Assembly (NCBI GenBank): GCA_021817625.1 | Contig: JAKASY010000045.1 | Location: 1 to 9,227, forward strand | Source: Bacillota bacterium | GTDB taxonomy: Bacteria; Bacillota_E; JAJZYS01; JAILZS01 | Direction: 5' to 3' | Length of the DNA stretch: 9,227 nucleotides | In this document: positions 1 to 5,657 of the stretch, piece after piece | Position numbering within the stretch: position 1 is the first letter of the stretch | Layout of the letters: each line of letters starts with the position of its first letter | Notes under the pieces: generated by a model | The model's input: the letters and a program-made list of their open reading frames with translations, nothing else | Database searches by the model: none | Told to the model about the DNA's origin: nothing | Program-made: the position numbers and the translations under genes

Positions 1-507
1 GGCCGACGCGTGCTCGCGCTCTGCCAGGCGCTGGGCATGGCGTGCATCGGCGTGACGGCACGTCCCGAGCGGGCGCAGGGCATGGACGCGAGGGTGTGGG
101 GCACGGAGCGGCTCGCGCAGGCGCTTTGTGTCGCGGACTTCGTGGTCCTGTGCGCGGCCCTCACGGACCAAAGCCGGGGCATGCTCGGCGAGGCGGAGTT
201 CGCTGCCCTGAAGCGCGGGGCGGTCCTCGTGAACGTCGCGCGTGCCGCCCTTGTTGACACGAGGGCCATGGAGGCGGCGCTGCGCTCCCGCCAGCTTGCG
301 GAGGCGTGGCTGGACGTGTTCGAGTGCGAGCCCCTGCCGCCCAGCGATGCGCTCTGGACGCTCCCGGGACTGCACGTCTCGCCGCACGTGAGCTCCTTTG
401 CGGCGGAGAACGCCGGCCGCCTGCGGGGTCTCTTCCTCGACAACTGCCGACGCTACGCCGCCGGGGAGCGCCTCGCGCACGTCGTCGACCTCTCGCGCGG
501 CTACTGA
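1..507 (+). CDS. D-isomer-specific 2-hydroxyacid dehydrogenase, C-terminal part (5'-truncated by window)
   Basis: This is an NAD(P)-dependent dehydrogenase that interconverts 2-keto and 2-hydroxy acids in the cytoplasm; the exact substrate is unknown. The frame is open from base 1. It enters at the end of the Rossmann glycine loop (G-R-R-V), so the N-terminal catalytic domain and the start codon lie outside the window. Counting from the GTG at position 10, the family's catalytic triad is intact. Arg78 lies in VNVARAALVD, where the usual RG is RA. Glu107, 29 residues later as in phosphoglycerate dehydrogenase, lies in DVFECEPLP. His126 lies in VSPHVSS. The C-terminal helix and end look complete, with a TGA stop. 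It converges with the iclR gene, with 29 bp between the stop codons. Such enzymes often sit beside IclR regulators in hydroxyacid catabolism. The family call is secure; glyoxylate/hydroxypyruvate reductase or phosphoglycerate dehydrogenase-like are equally possible. Confidence 0.9.
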   Translation, partial: GRRVLALCQALGMACIGVTARPERAQGMDARVWGTERLAQALCVADFVVLCAALTDQSRGMLGEAEFAALKRGAVLVNVARAALVDTRAMEAALRSRQLAEAWLDVFECEPLPPSDALWTLPGLHVSPHVSSFAAENAGRLRGLFLDNCRRYAAGERLAHVVDLSRGY

Positions 508-536
508 CCTCTGCGCGGCGAGGAGGACACGCTTGC

Positions 537-1325
537 CTACCGGAGCGGGGATGCCTCTGCGCTCGGAAGCGGCGGCGGCAGGGCGGCAAGCGCGCCAGCG
601 GCGCCGCCGATCATCGCCGAGATGGCGTGGGAGGCGGCGAGCATGCGCGGCGCGTAGGCGGCCATGCGGTCAGGTCCCCAGCGCTCCTCGGGGCCGGCGA
701 CGCTGAGCGACCCCGCCACGCCGCCGTAGCCGAAGATCGGTACGGAGATGGCCCCCACCCCCGGCGTGCGGTCGCCCACCAGGGCGAGGTGGCCCTGCCG
801 CCCCGCGAGCTCCACGAGGCGCCCCAGGCGCGCCGTGTCGACCCCGTCCGCCTTGGCCCGGGCCAGCACCTTGTCGCGGTCCTGCGCGGCGAGGTGGGGC
901 ACGATCACCTTTCCCGTCGGCCCCGCGTACATGGGCAGGACCTCGCCCAGGGAGACGCCCCGGCGCAGCGCGTGCGTGCTCTCGAGGCCGTCGATGCACA
1001 CCCGGTCGAGGCCGACCGGGACGTGCAGCGTCACGCTCTCGGTCGTCTCGTGGAAGATGGCCTCCATCTGCCCGCGCGCCGCCCTGGCGATGTCCATGTG
1101 CTTCATGGCCGCGGCCCCGAGCGACACGAGGGCCGGCCCCGCCGTGTACTGACGCGTGACGGCGTGGCGCTGCAGGAAGCCGTGCTTCACGAGCGACCGG
1201 AGAAGGCGCGTGGCGGTGCTCTTGTCCGTGCCCGTGGCCTCGGCGATCTCCATGAGCCCCATGGGGCGGCCCGCATGGACCACCGCCTGGAGAAGCAGCA
1301 GGGTGCGCTCGGCGCTCTGGCTCAT
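537..1325 (-). CDS. IclR-family transcriptional regulator
   Basis: A cytoplasmic DNA-binding regulator of 262 residues, a normal IclR length. Residues 4-65 form the N-terminal winged helix-turn-helix (SAERTLLLLQAV, then MEIAEATGTDKSTATRLLRSLVKHGFL). Residues 80-245 form the effector-binding domain, with the family-typical HALRRGVSLGEVLPMYAGPTGKV segment split around residues 118-139 and the late ISVPIFGYGGVAGSLSVAGP strand pair around 193-212. The ATG at 1325 is chosen because homology starts at once after it and a plausible promoter lies just upstream. The frame stays open upstream to about 1520, but that extension is Arg/Ala-rich, and its next ATG (1412) lies upstream of the -35 box. The ribosome-binding site is poor: GGAAG ends one base before ATG. 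The C-terminal 20 residues are low-complexity (Ala/Pro/Leu). It probably controls the neighbouring 2-hydroxyacid dehydrogenase locus and itself; the effector cannot be told from sequence. Confidence 0.92.
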   Translation of the reverse strand: MSQSAERTLLLLQAVVHAGRPMGLMEIAEATGTDKSTATRLLRSLVKHGFLQRHAVTRQYTAGPALVSLGAAAMKHMDIARAARGQMEAIFHETTESVTLHVPVGLDRVCIDGLESTHALRRGVSLGEVLPMYAGPTGKVIVPHLAAQDRDKVLARAKADGVDTARLGRLVELAGRQGHLALVGDRTPGVGAISVPIFGYGGVAGSLSVAGPEERWGPDRMAAYAPRMLAASHAISAMIGGAAGALAALPPPLPSAEASPLR

Positions 1326-1366
1326 GCTTCCAACCGTTCTTGTGGCATGATCCGTCGTCTCGGCCG

Positions 1367-1436
1367 GCGGTCGCCGTGACCGTATCCCGGCGGCTGGGAC
1401 GCTGTCAACCATAGCCGCCCGCCGCGCGGCGACCGC
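1367..1436. repeat. 10-bp inverted repeat flanking the iclR promoter (candidate operator pair)
   Basis: GCGGTCGCCG at 1367-1376 is repeated exactly as its reverse complement CGGCGACCGC at 1427-1436. The arms lie on the two sides of the -35/-10 pair, 60 bp apart start to start. The promoter-proximal arm is part of a second, local inverted repeat, CGGTC-N5-GACCG (1368-1382), which overlaps the -10 and is 15 bp long, a size common for IclR operators. The distal arm overlaps the perfect palindrome CGCCGCGCGGCG (1420-1431). Autoregulation by the IclR protein is an inference. High GC content raises the chance of coincidental repeats. Confidence 0.4.
1379..1408 (-). promoter_or_regulatory. Putative sigma70-type promoter of the iclR gene
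   Basis: Read on the - strand, a perfect -35 hexamer TTGACA (1403-1408) is followed after 18 bases by TACGGT (1379-1384), a weak -10 of the kind common in high-GC genomes. Transcription would begin near 1372, giving a leader of about 47 bases to the ATG at 1325. The perfect -35 box stands out in this GC-rich spacer. The assignment rests on motif matching only. Confidence 0.5.
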
Positions 1437-1529
1437 ATACCCTGCCCGCGCCCCCGCGTGCCGCGCCCTGCGCCGCTGGCGTGGGTGTGCAGAACCGTCG
1501 GGCGTGATGGAGACAGACACCCGCCGCAG

Positions 1530-1931
1530 CTACTCGGGCAGTGGGCGGTTCCTGAGCCTAAGGTACACATCTTCGGGGATGGACCGGTGCCCGAACCCGA
1601 ACAACACGAGCCGGCCGCCTTGGACTCGATAGACAATGCGAAGGTCCGCGCGCACGCCCGCTGTCTGCCGATCGCTCCGGAACGCGTAACGGCGCCATCC
1701 AGTGACGCGCCCGACCATCTCCCGGCCGGGCATCTGCTCAACGGCAACGCGCAACTGATGGAGGATCTCGCTGAGAGCCCTTCCGTACGCGGACGCGTCA
1801 GGGAACGCCGACTCGAGTGCAATGAGGTCAGCCAGCACGTCGGCTTCATGGAACGCGAGCCCTTGGCCAAAAGCAGTGAGGGCTGTGGCGAAGGCTTCGG
1901 CGGCTGGCTTATGGCTCGGGGTCCAGGGCAC
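1530..1931 (-). CDS. RelE/ParE-superfamily toxin-like protein
   Basis: Probable toxin of a type II toxin-antitoxin pair. By family it would be a ribosome-dependent mRNA interferase (RelE) or a gyrase poison (ParE); the sequence does not decide between them. The C-terminal third (residues 95-127) reads ADLRIVYRV, then GGRLVLFGFGHRSIPEDVYLRL, the usual strand pair, His-Arg and Tyr pattern of RelE/ParE folds. At 133 residues it is longer than the usual 85-100: residues 1-60 form a helical N-terminal extension with no motif I recognise. The GTG start at 1931 is preferred because GAGG lies 6 bases upstream. A start at the ATG at 1991 would add 20 residues of poorer composition. It overlaps the end of the upstream antitoxin gene by 23 bases, implying translational coupling. 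The TAG stop is 204 bases upstream of the iclR start. Confidence 0.75.
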   Translation of the reverse strand: MPWTPSHKPAAEAFATALTAFGQGLAFHEADVLADLIALESAFPDASAYGRALSEILHQLRVAVEQMPGREMVGRVTGWRRYAFRSDRQTAGVRADLRIVYRVQGGRLVLFGFGHRSIPEDVYLRLRNRPLPE

Positions 1932-2250
1932 GGTTTGCCTCGATGAGCTTAAGCAGTTCCGGCCCCGCGACGTCCGCCGAACGCCTCTCATGGTCGAGCC
2001 GGTTGCCCCACTGTTCCTCGACCACCGTGTCCTCCAGAATGTCGCGTACCACCGACTCTAGTGACTGCCACAGTTCGGCGTCGACCACGACGCCGACGGT
2101 CTGGTTGCGGTGTAGCAGCCGCACCTTGTGAAACCGGCGAAGGCGATCGAGCCACCTCGACGATCGCAGTTCGGTCAACGACACGTCGGCCGCCAGCCGG
2201 AAGCCTTGTTGCACCTCGAGGAGCACGTCCGGCACGGACAATCGGCCCAC
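1909..2250 (-). CDS. Phd/YefM-like antitoxin
   Basis: Predicted antitoxin that binds the downstream toxin and represses the shared promoter. Residues 22-66 follow the Phd/YefM pattern: VSLTELRSSRWLDRLRRF, the basic dimerising DNA-binding half, then VRLLHRNQTVGVVVDAELW, the strand in which the family has 'I-h-R-n-G-k-p-v-A-V-l-V'. Residues 67-113 are acidic and probably helical (VVRDILEDTVVEE), which suits a toxin-wrapping tail. The 113-residue length is slightly above the usual 80-90. The frame is closed by a TGA at 2257-2259, so the GTG at 2250 is the first possible start. In-frame TTG (2241) and GTG (2235) codons are alternatives. GGGGGTGA lies 6 bases before GTG 2250, but may be only partly transcribed, given the promoter position. 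The gene overlaps the toxin by 23 bases and heads a two-gene transcript. Confidence 0.75.
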   Translation of the reverse strand: MGRLSVPDVLLEVQQGFRLAADVSLTELRSSRWLDRLRRFHKVRLLHRNQTVGVVVDAELWQSLESVVRDILEDTVVEEQWGNRLDHERRSADVAGPELLKLIEANRALDPEP

Positions 2251-2774
2251 CCCCGTTCACCCCCATTGTATCTACTGTGCGTTAGGTTGTCATCTATACT
2301 ATGCACTTAAACGACCACGTAGAATGCCACATCATCAGACGCGCTACGCCTAGGGCAGTTGTATCCCGGGGAAGCTGAGCTTCTCCCGTGCTGGCGGCGT
2401 GCGTGACGGCCAGGGCGAACACGGCGAAGGCCTTCGCCCAGTCGCGCAGACGCTTACCGGTCAGACGAGTTGCACATGAGCACCCGCGGCGCCGGCCGCC
2501 GCCTGGGCGTACGTGCGATGACCGTGCGGCTGGCCCCCACCGGCCGATTGTGCAGCCCCGGCTGGCCGCTGCCTGACGGCCTCACAGAACCGACTGACGG
2601 AACCGACTTGCGGGCGGCCCTGTCCGGCCGCGGCGAGCGCCAAGCGCAACCGAGACGTGTATGCGTGCACGAGCAACTGAGCGCGGTGGGGGCCTGGATC
2701 GCGCGGACCCGTGTGATCAATGCCCACACGGCGCCGCCCTGCCGGCTGGGTGCGGAAGGCGTCGCGGAGCCGCT
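2251..2774. other. Intergenic region between the toxin-antitoxin cassette and the operon end
   Basis: It holds the antitoxin promoter at 2265-2293 and otherwise no gene I can support. A short open stretch of about 60 codons on the - strand ends at a TAG near 2296 and encodes RLRDWAKAFAVFALAVTHAA around 2395-2455; it has no good start or known motif. Open frames on both strands between 2454 and 2946 have unnatural Arg/Pro/Gly-rich composition and no homology I recognise. A hairpin lies at 2367-2388 (CGGG-GAAGC, loop TGA, GCTTC-T-CCCG, with one bulged T) without a T-run. A second possible hairpin, GCGGCG-N5-CGCCGC, is at 2486-2502. No clear rho-independent terminator follows the stop of the operon's last gene at 2775. 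The stretch may hold remnants of an insertion that brought the cassette. Confidence 0.6.
2265..2293 (-). promoter_or_regulatory. Sigma70-type promoter of the toxin-antitoxin pair
   Basis: On the - strand, ATGACA (2288-2293, five of six consensus bases) and TACAAT (2265-2270, five of six) are separated by exactly 17 bases. This is the best promoter match in the window and lies in an AT-rich patch (about 42% GC over 2264-2341 by hand count). The predicted start near 2258 lies only about 8 bases before the antitoxin GTG at 2250, so the mRNA would be nearly leaderless. Confidence 0.7.
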
Positions 2775-3941
2775 CTACCGTTCATCGGGTGGGCTTGCCG
2801 GAAGGGAGACCCACTGGCGCGTACGGTGGGACGTCTCGACCGCGTTGATGATCTCCTGCACCCGCGCGCTCTGGGCGAAGCTCCCCTGGTTCTCCCCCGC
2901 GCCCGAAAGGATCTCCTCGCAGAAGTTGTGCACGAGGTTTGCGTAGAAGAGCGGCGCCCACTCCTCGCCCGGAACGTGGCCCGGTGGGAAGAAGCGCTCG
3001 GGAATCTCGAGGCGGCGGAACTCCACCGCGTCGGGACGGGCGCTGTGGAGGGTCTGGCACTCGCCGAACTCCTCCACCAGGCGGCAGATGAGCGCGCCCT
3101 TCTCGCCGTAGATGCGCGCCTCGATGCCTGGGTAGTTGCCGACGGTCACGTAGCTGGACTGGATCGATCCCAGGGCACCGCTTTCGAAGTCGGCGATGAA
3201 GATGTCGCCGTCGTCCATGTTGATGGGCTCGCGCTCGCGGTCGAGGTTTGTGCGGCGACGCATGGGCACCAGGTTCTTCAGGCGGCCGACCACCTCCGTC
3301 ATGGGGCTTGCCACGAGCATCAGGGCCATGTCGATGATCGGCGCCCCGTAGCCCTCGAGCGAGTGGACCGCGATGTTCTCCGGCCCGGGCTCGTAGCCGC
3401 CCACCGCGTCGTCCCTGGGCGGCGTCTTGTGGATGCGCTTGTCCGCAGGGTTTTCGGGGTCGAGCCACTGGCTGTTCTGCTCGAAGCCGTTGAACACCAG
3501 CGGCCGGCCGATGAACCCCTCGCGCACGAGGCTCAGCATGTACTGCACGGCCGGGGCGTAGCGGAACGTGAGGCCGACCTTGGTCTTGAGGCCCTTCGAG
3601 CGCGCCAGGGCGTCGAGTCGCCAGACGTCCTCCGCGCGGTGGGCGACGGGCTTCTCCACGAGGCAGTGCTTGCCGGCGCGGATCACGTCCCACACCAGGG
3701 GCTCGTGCTCGTCACGGGTGCAGACGTCGATGACGTCGATGTCCGGGCGATCGAGCAGGGCGCGGTAGTCGGTCACCACCTCCGCGACGCCGAACTCGCG
3801 CGCCCGCTCCTCGGCGGTCCCGCGGTCGAGGTCGCAGATCACCTTCAGCTGCGCGAGCGGGGAGCGCCGAAAGCCGGGAAGGTGGGCGCGCGCCGACCAC
3901 CGGCCCGCGCCGATCACGGCGACGCCCAGGGTATCCGCCAT
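2775..3941 (-). CDS. Gfo/Idh/MocA-family oxidoreductase, copy 2
   Basis: A cytoplasmic NAD(P)-dependent oxidoreductase of 388 residues, acting by family on a sugar, inositol or related hydroxy compound. The N-terminal Rossmann domain (about 1-125) has VAVIGAGRWS at 7-16, an acidic Asp37 at the end of strand 2 (suggesting NAD rather than NADP), and EKP at 96-98 with the catalytic Lys97. The C-terminal alpha/beta domain carries FNGFEQNSQW (150-159), SLEGYGAPIID (194-204) and VTVGNYPG (265-272). The family's usual D-x-x-x-H pair is not intact: Asp204 is present but residue 208 is Met and no His is nearby. It is about half identical by eye to the copy at 6610-7749, with a 12-residue insert (about 170-190). 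It starts at an ATG with GGAGAGG 6 bases upstream. It is the last gene of the operon, 50 bp after gntR, with a hairpin in the gap. Confidence 0.93.
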   Translation of the reverse strand: MADTLGVAVIGAGRWSARAHLPGFRRSPLAQLKVICDLDRGTAEERAREFGVAEVVTDYRALLDRPDIDVIDVCTRDEHEPLVWDVIRAGKHCLVEKPVAHRAEDVWRLDALARSKGLKTKVGLTFRYAPAVQYMLSLVREGFIGRPLVFNGFEQNSQWLDPENPADKRIHKTPPRDDAVGGYEPGPENIAVHSLEGYGAPIIDMALMLVASPMTEVVGRLKNLVPMRRRTNLDREREPINMDDGDIFIADFESGALGSIQSSYVTVGNYPGIEARIYGEKGALICRLVEEFGECQTLHSARPDAVEFRRLEIPERFFPPGHVPGEEWAPLFYANLVHNFCEEILSGAGENQGSFAQSARVQEIINAVETSHRTRQWVSLPASPPDER

Positions 3942-3947
3942 CGAGAG

Positions 3948-3957
3948 CCTCTCCTTT
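3948..3957 (-). promoter_or_regulatory. Strong ribosome-binding site of Gfo/Idh/MocA copy 2
   Basis: AAAGGAGAGG on the - strand ends 6 bases before the ATG at 3941. It fixes this start and shows that the gene can be translated independently of gntR despite the intervening hairpin. Confidence 0.8.
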
Positions 3958-3964
3958 CGGAAGC

Positions 3965-3990
3965 GGCCGCCTGTGCTATGCCAGGCGGCC
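3965..3990. repeat. Perfect 9-bp inverted repeat (hairpin) between gntR and the last operon gene
   Basis: GGCCGCCTG (3965-3973) and CAGGCGGCC (3982-3990) are exact reverse complements around an 8-base loop. The repeat fills most of the 50-bp gap, starting one base after the gntR stop on the transcribed strand and ending just upstream of the ribosome-binding site of the next gene. No T-run follows in the transcript, so it is not a classic terminator. Possible roles are an mRNA-stabilising or processing hairpin, a partial (Rho-assisted) attenuator, or a DNA operator. Confidence 0.75.
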
Positions 3991-3991
3991 C

Positions 3992-4666
3992 TTAGGGATC
4001 CTCCGGCCAGACCTCCGTGTAGTGCCGGCGCACCTCGCGCTCGGCCAGGTCGCTGTCGCCCGACGAGAGCACGGACACGAGGTCGAGGTGGTAGCGGGAG
4101 ACCCGGCCAGGCGAGAGCCGCCGGACCTGGAGCGTCGAGCTCAGGAGGGCGCCGATCTGGCCGTCAAGGCTGTGCCACAGGTCGAAGATGCGGCGGTTGC
4201 GACAGTGCTCCACGATGCGGCCGTGAAACGCGCCGTCGAGCGCCACGAGCGCGAACACGTCGCCCTCCTCGAGGGCCCTCGCCATCGCGGCCGCGCTGTC
4301 CCTCATCTCCCCAAGGTCCGCCGCGGAGAGCGTGCGCACGGCGTCGCGCGCGGCCCAGGACTCGAGGACGCCGCGCGCCTCGTTCACCTCCATGGCCGCC
4401 TCGCGCGACATGCGCGTGACGACGGCCCCGCGCCGCGGCCGCACCTCGACCAGACGCTCGCTCTCCAGGCGCATGAGCGACTGCCGCACGACCGTGCGGC
4501 TGACCTGGAAGCGGGTCGCGATCTCCGTCTCCACCAGGCGCGCGCCCGACGCCAAGACGCCGTTGATGATCGCTCGCCGCAGATGGTCGGTCACCGTGTC
4601 GGGCAGCGACCGGTACTCCACATCGGCAGCTACGTCGGCGAACACTTCCACGAGTACGTCCCCCAT
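3992..4666 (-). CDS. GntR-family transcriptional regulator, FCD (FadR-type) subfamily
   Basis: A DNA-binding repressor or activator of 224 residues, standard for FCD regulators. The winged helix occupies residues 20-86 (LPDTVTDHLRRAIINGVL, then VETEIATRFQVSRTVVRQSLMRLESERLVEV). The all-helical FCD effector domain (92-216) keeps the full metal/carboxylate-site pattern: Asp144 and His148 in LDGAFH, His193 in RYHLDLV, and His215 in VRRHY. This points to an organic-acid-type effector bound through a metal ion. The ATG at 4666 is chosen because family homology begins there. A GTG three codons upstream (4675) is an alternative, and the frame stays open to 4834 over a Gly/Pro/Arg-rich stretch that overlaps the previous gene. 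The 106-bp gap upstream (4667-4772) is the largest in the operon and shows no clear promoter. It probably controls the operon it sits in, but the operon promoter lies outside the window. Confidence 0.92.
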   Translation of the reverse strand: MGDVLVEVFADVAADVEYRSLPDTVTDHLRRAIINGVLASGARLVETEIATRFQVSRTVVRQSLMRLESERLVEVRPRRGAVVTRMSREAAMEVNEARGVLESWAARDAVRTLSAADLGEMRDSAAAMARALEEGDVFALVALDGAFHGRIVEHCRNRRIFDLWHSLDGQIGALLSSTLQVRRLSPGRVSRYHLDLVSVLSSGDSDLAEREVRRHYTEVWPEDP

Positions 4667-4772
4667 TTTCCGCACTGTGCGCCGCGCTCCACCCCCCAGG
4701 CTCCGACCGGGCTGGCACGGGCCGGGCGACCCTCGGCCGAACCCTTGCGCCCCGGGGGACATGAAGCCCCAG

Positions 4773-5657
4773 TCACGGGCCCCTGCCGTCGAGGGCACGA
4801 AGCCACACGTCAAGGTTCTCGCTCGGGTCGACACGCACAGCGGGCGCGAGACGCTCGGACGCTCCTGTCAGGACCGCGACCACACCCGGGCCGTGGCCGG
4901 GCAGGCGGCTCGGGCCGTGCACGACCACCCCGACGGTCACCGTGCCGCGCCGATACCCATGGTTGAAGCGGCCGTCCCAGTCCTCGATCGCCACCAGGTC
5001 CCCGAGCCGGAGGTCGTCGCAGCCGATGCGGCCGGCTTCCGCCGGGTATACCTGGAGGTCGAGGTCCCAGAGCGCCGACGGCCGCCCGACACCGTTGCCG
5101 CATAGGCGCCCGGGTACGACCGCCCGCACTTCGGCCGTCACCCGCTCCCCGTCGCGGTGGAGGGGCATGTGGGCCAGCAGGGCGGGGTCCACGTTCATGA
5201 CCTCCACCCCGGACACGCCCTCGAGCGCCGCGCCCTGACCGAACGCCTCCACCCGCACGCGGTCGCCGGGAAGGAGGCGAGCCAGGGCTGCGTCGGGCAG
5301 CGACACGATCACGCGGCCGGCCTCGCCCCGCTTTCCCACCACGCGCCCGCGGCTGCCGCGGGCGGCGCCGGTCAGCACCTCCACGGCGTTCCCGAGGCAC
5401 GCCTGGGCGGTGAGGGCGTGGCGGGCCGCGCCGTCAGGGTGGGCGAGCGTCGCCCCCGGCGCCACGTGCTCGCCCGCGAGCGACCAGAGCGGATCCCCGA
5501 CGTGCACGCCCAGAACGACGCCGCCGTCGCCCGCGGGCACGAACGGGCGGCCGTCGCGGTCGACGAGGTAGGGGTCCGGGCCCATCTCCGGATGCTCGAC
5601 GACGCCGAGGAGGTTTACGGCGACCGGCTTGGGCGCGGCGCGCACGCTAAGCGCCAC
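4773..5657 (-). CDS. DUF4438-like conserved protein B
   Basis: Function unknown. It resembles the DUF4438 family (structural representative TM1086 of Thermotoga maritima); I recall this from motifs and cannot verify it here. The 294-residue product has no signal peptide or membrane segment, so it is probably cytoplasmic. Motifs are GGVVLGVHVGD (45-55), AFGQGAALEG (138-147), LRLGDLVAIEDWDGRFNHGY (216-235) and TVGVVVHGPS followed by GHGPG (254-258). The conserved His, Asp, Glu and Gly residues look like a metal or ligand site. It is paralogous to the upstream gene, with ED at 225-226 and GHGPG at 254-258 in both. The GTG start has GGGAGG 9 bases upstream and overlaps the end of gene A by 11 bases, so the two are translationally coupled, consistent with a hetero-complex. 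Confidence 0.7.
   Translation of the reverse strand: MALSVRAAPKPVAVNLLGVVEHPEMGPDPYLVDRDGRPFVPAGDGGVVLGVHVGDPLWSLAGEHVAPGATLAHPDGAARHALTAQACLGNAVEVLTGAARGSRGRVVGKRGEAGRVIVSLPDAALARLLPGDRVRVEAFGQGAALEGVSGVEVMNVDPALLAHMPLHRDGERVTAEVRAVVPGRLCGNGVGRPSALWDLDLQVYPAEAGRIGCDDLRLGDLVAIEDWDGRFNHGYRRGTVTVGVVVHGPSRLPGHGPGVVAVLTGASERLAPAVRVDPSENLDVWLRALDGRGP

Noticed and set aside
520..706. A + strand gene starting at TTG 533 behind GAGGAGG
   Set aside because: The product is short and Arg-rich, and it lies antisense to the iclR C-terminus. The Shine-Dalgarno-like string is noted as a possible remnant only.
306..1379. A 357-codon open frame on the + strand across the dehydrogenase end and iclR
   Set aside because: It overlaps two well-supported genes in other frames and has an unnatural Arg/Ala/His-rich composition.
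1326..1520. A 65-residue N-terminal extension of the IclR protein
   Set aside because: The extension runs through the predicted promoter, is low-complexity, and precedes the normal family start.
2367..2388. A hairpin as terminator of the large operon
   Set aside because: The stem has a bulge, no T-run follows on the relevant strand, and it lies about 390 bp past the last stop codon.
2470..2946. A 158-codon + strand gene in the intergenic region
   Set aside because: It has no ribosome-binding site and no family motif, and its 3' part is antisense to the end of the oxidoreductase gene.
2661..3995. A 444-codon open frame on the + strand
   Set aside because: Its length is a by-product of the antisense Gfo/Idh/MocA gene, and the translation has no recognisable domain.
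4667..4834. A 56-residue N-terminal extension of the GntR protein
   Set aside because: It is Gly/Pro/Arg-rich, overlaps the upstream gene, and lacks a ribosome-binding site. The family domain begins after the ATG at 4666.
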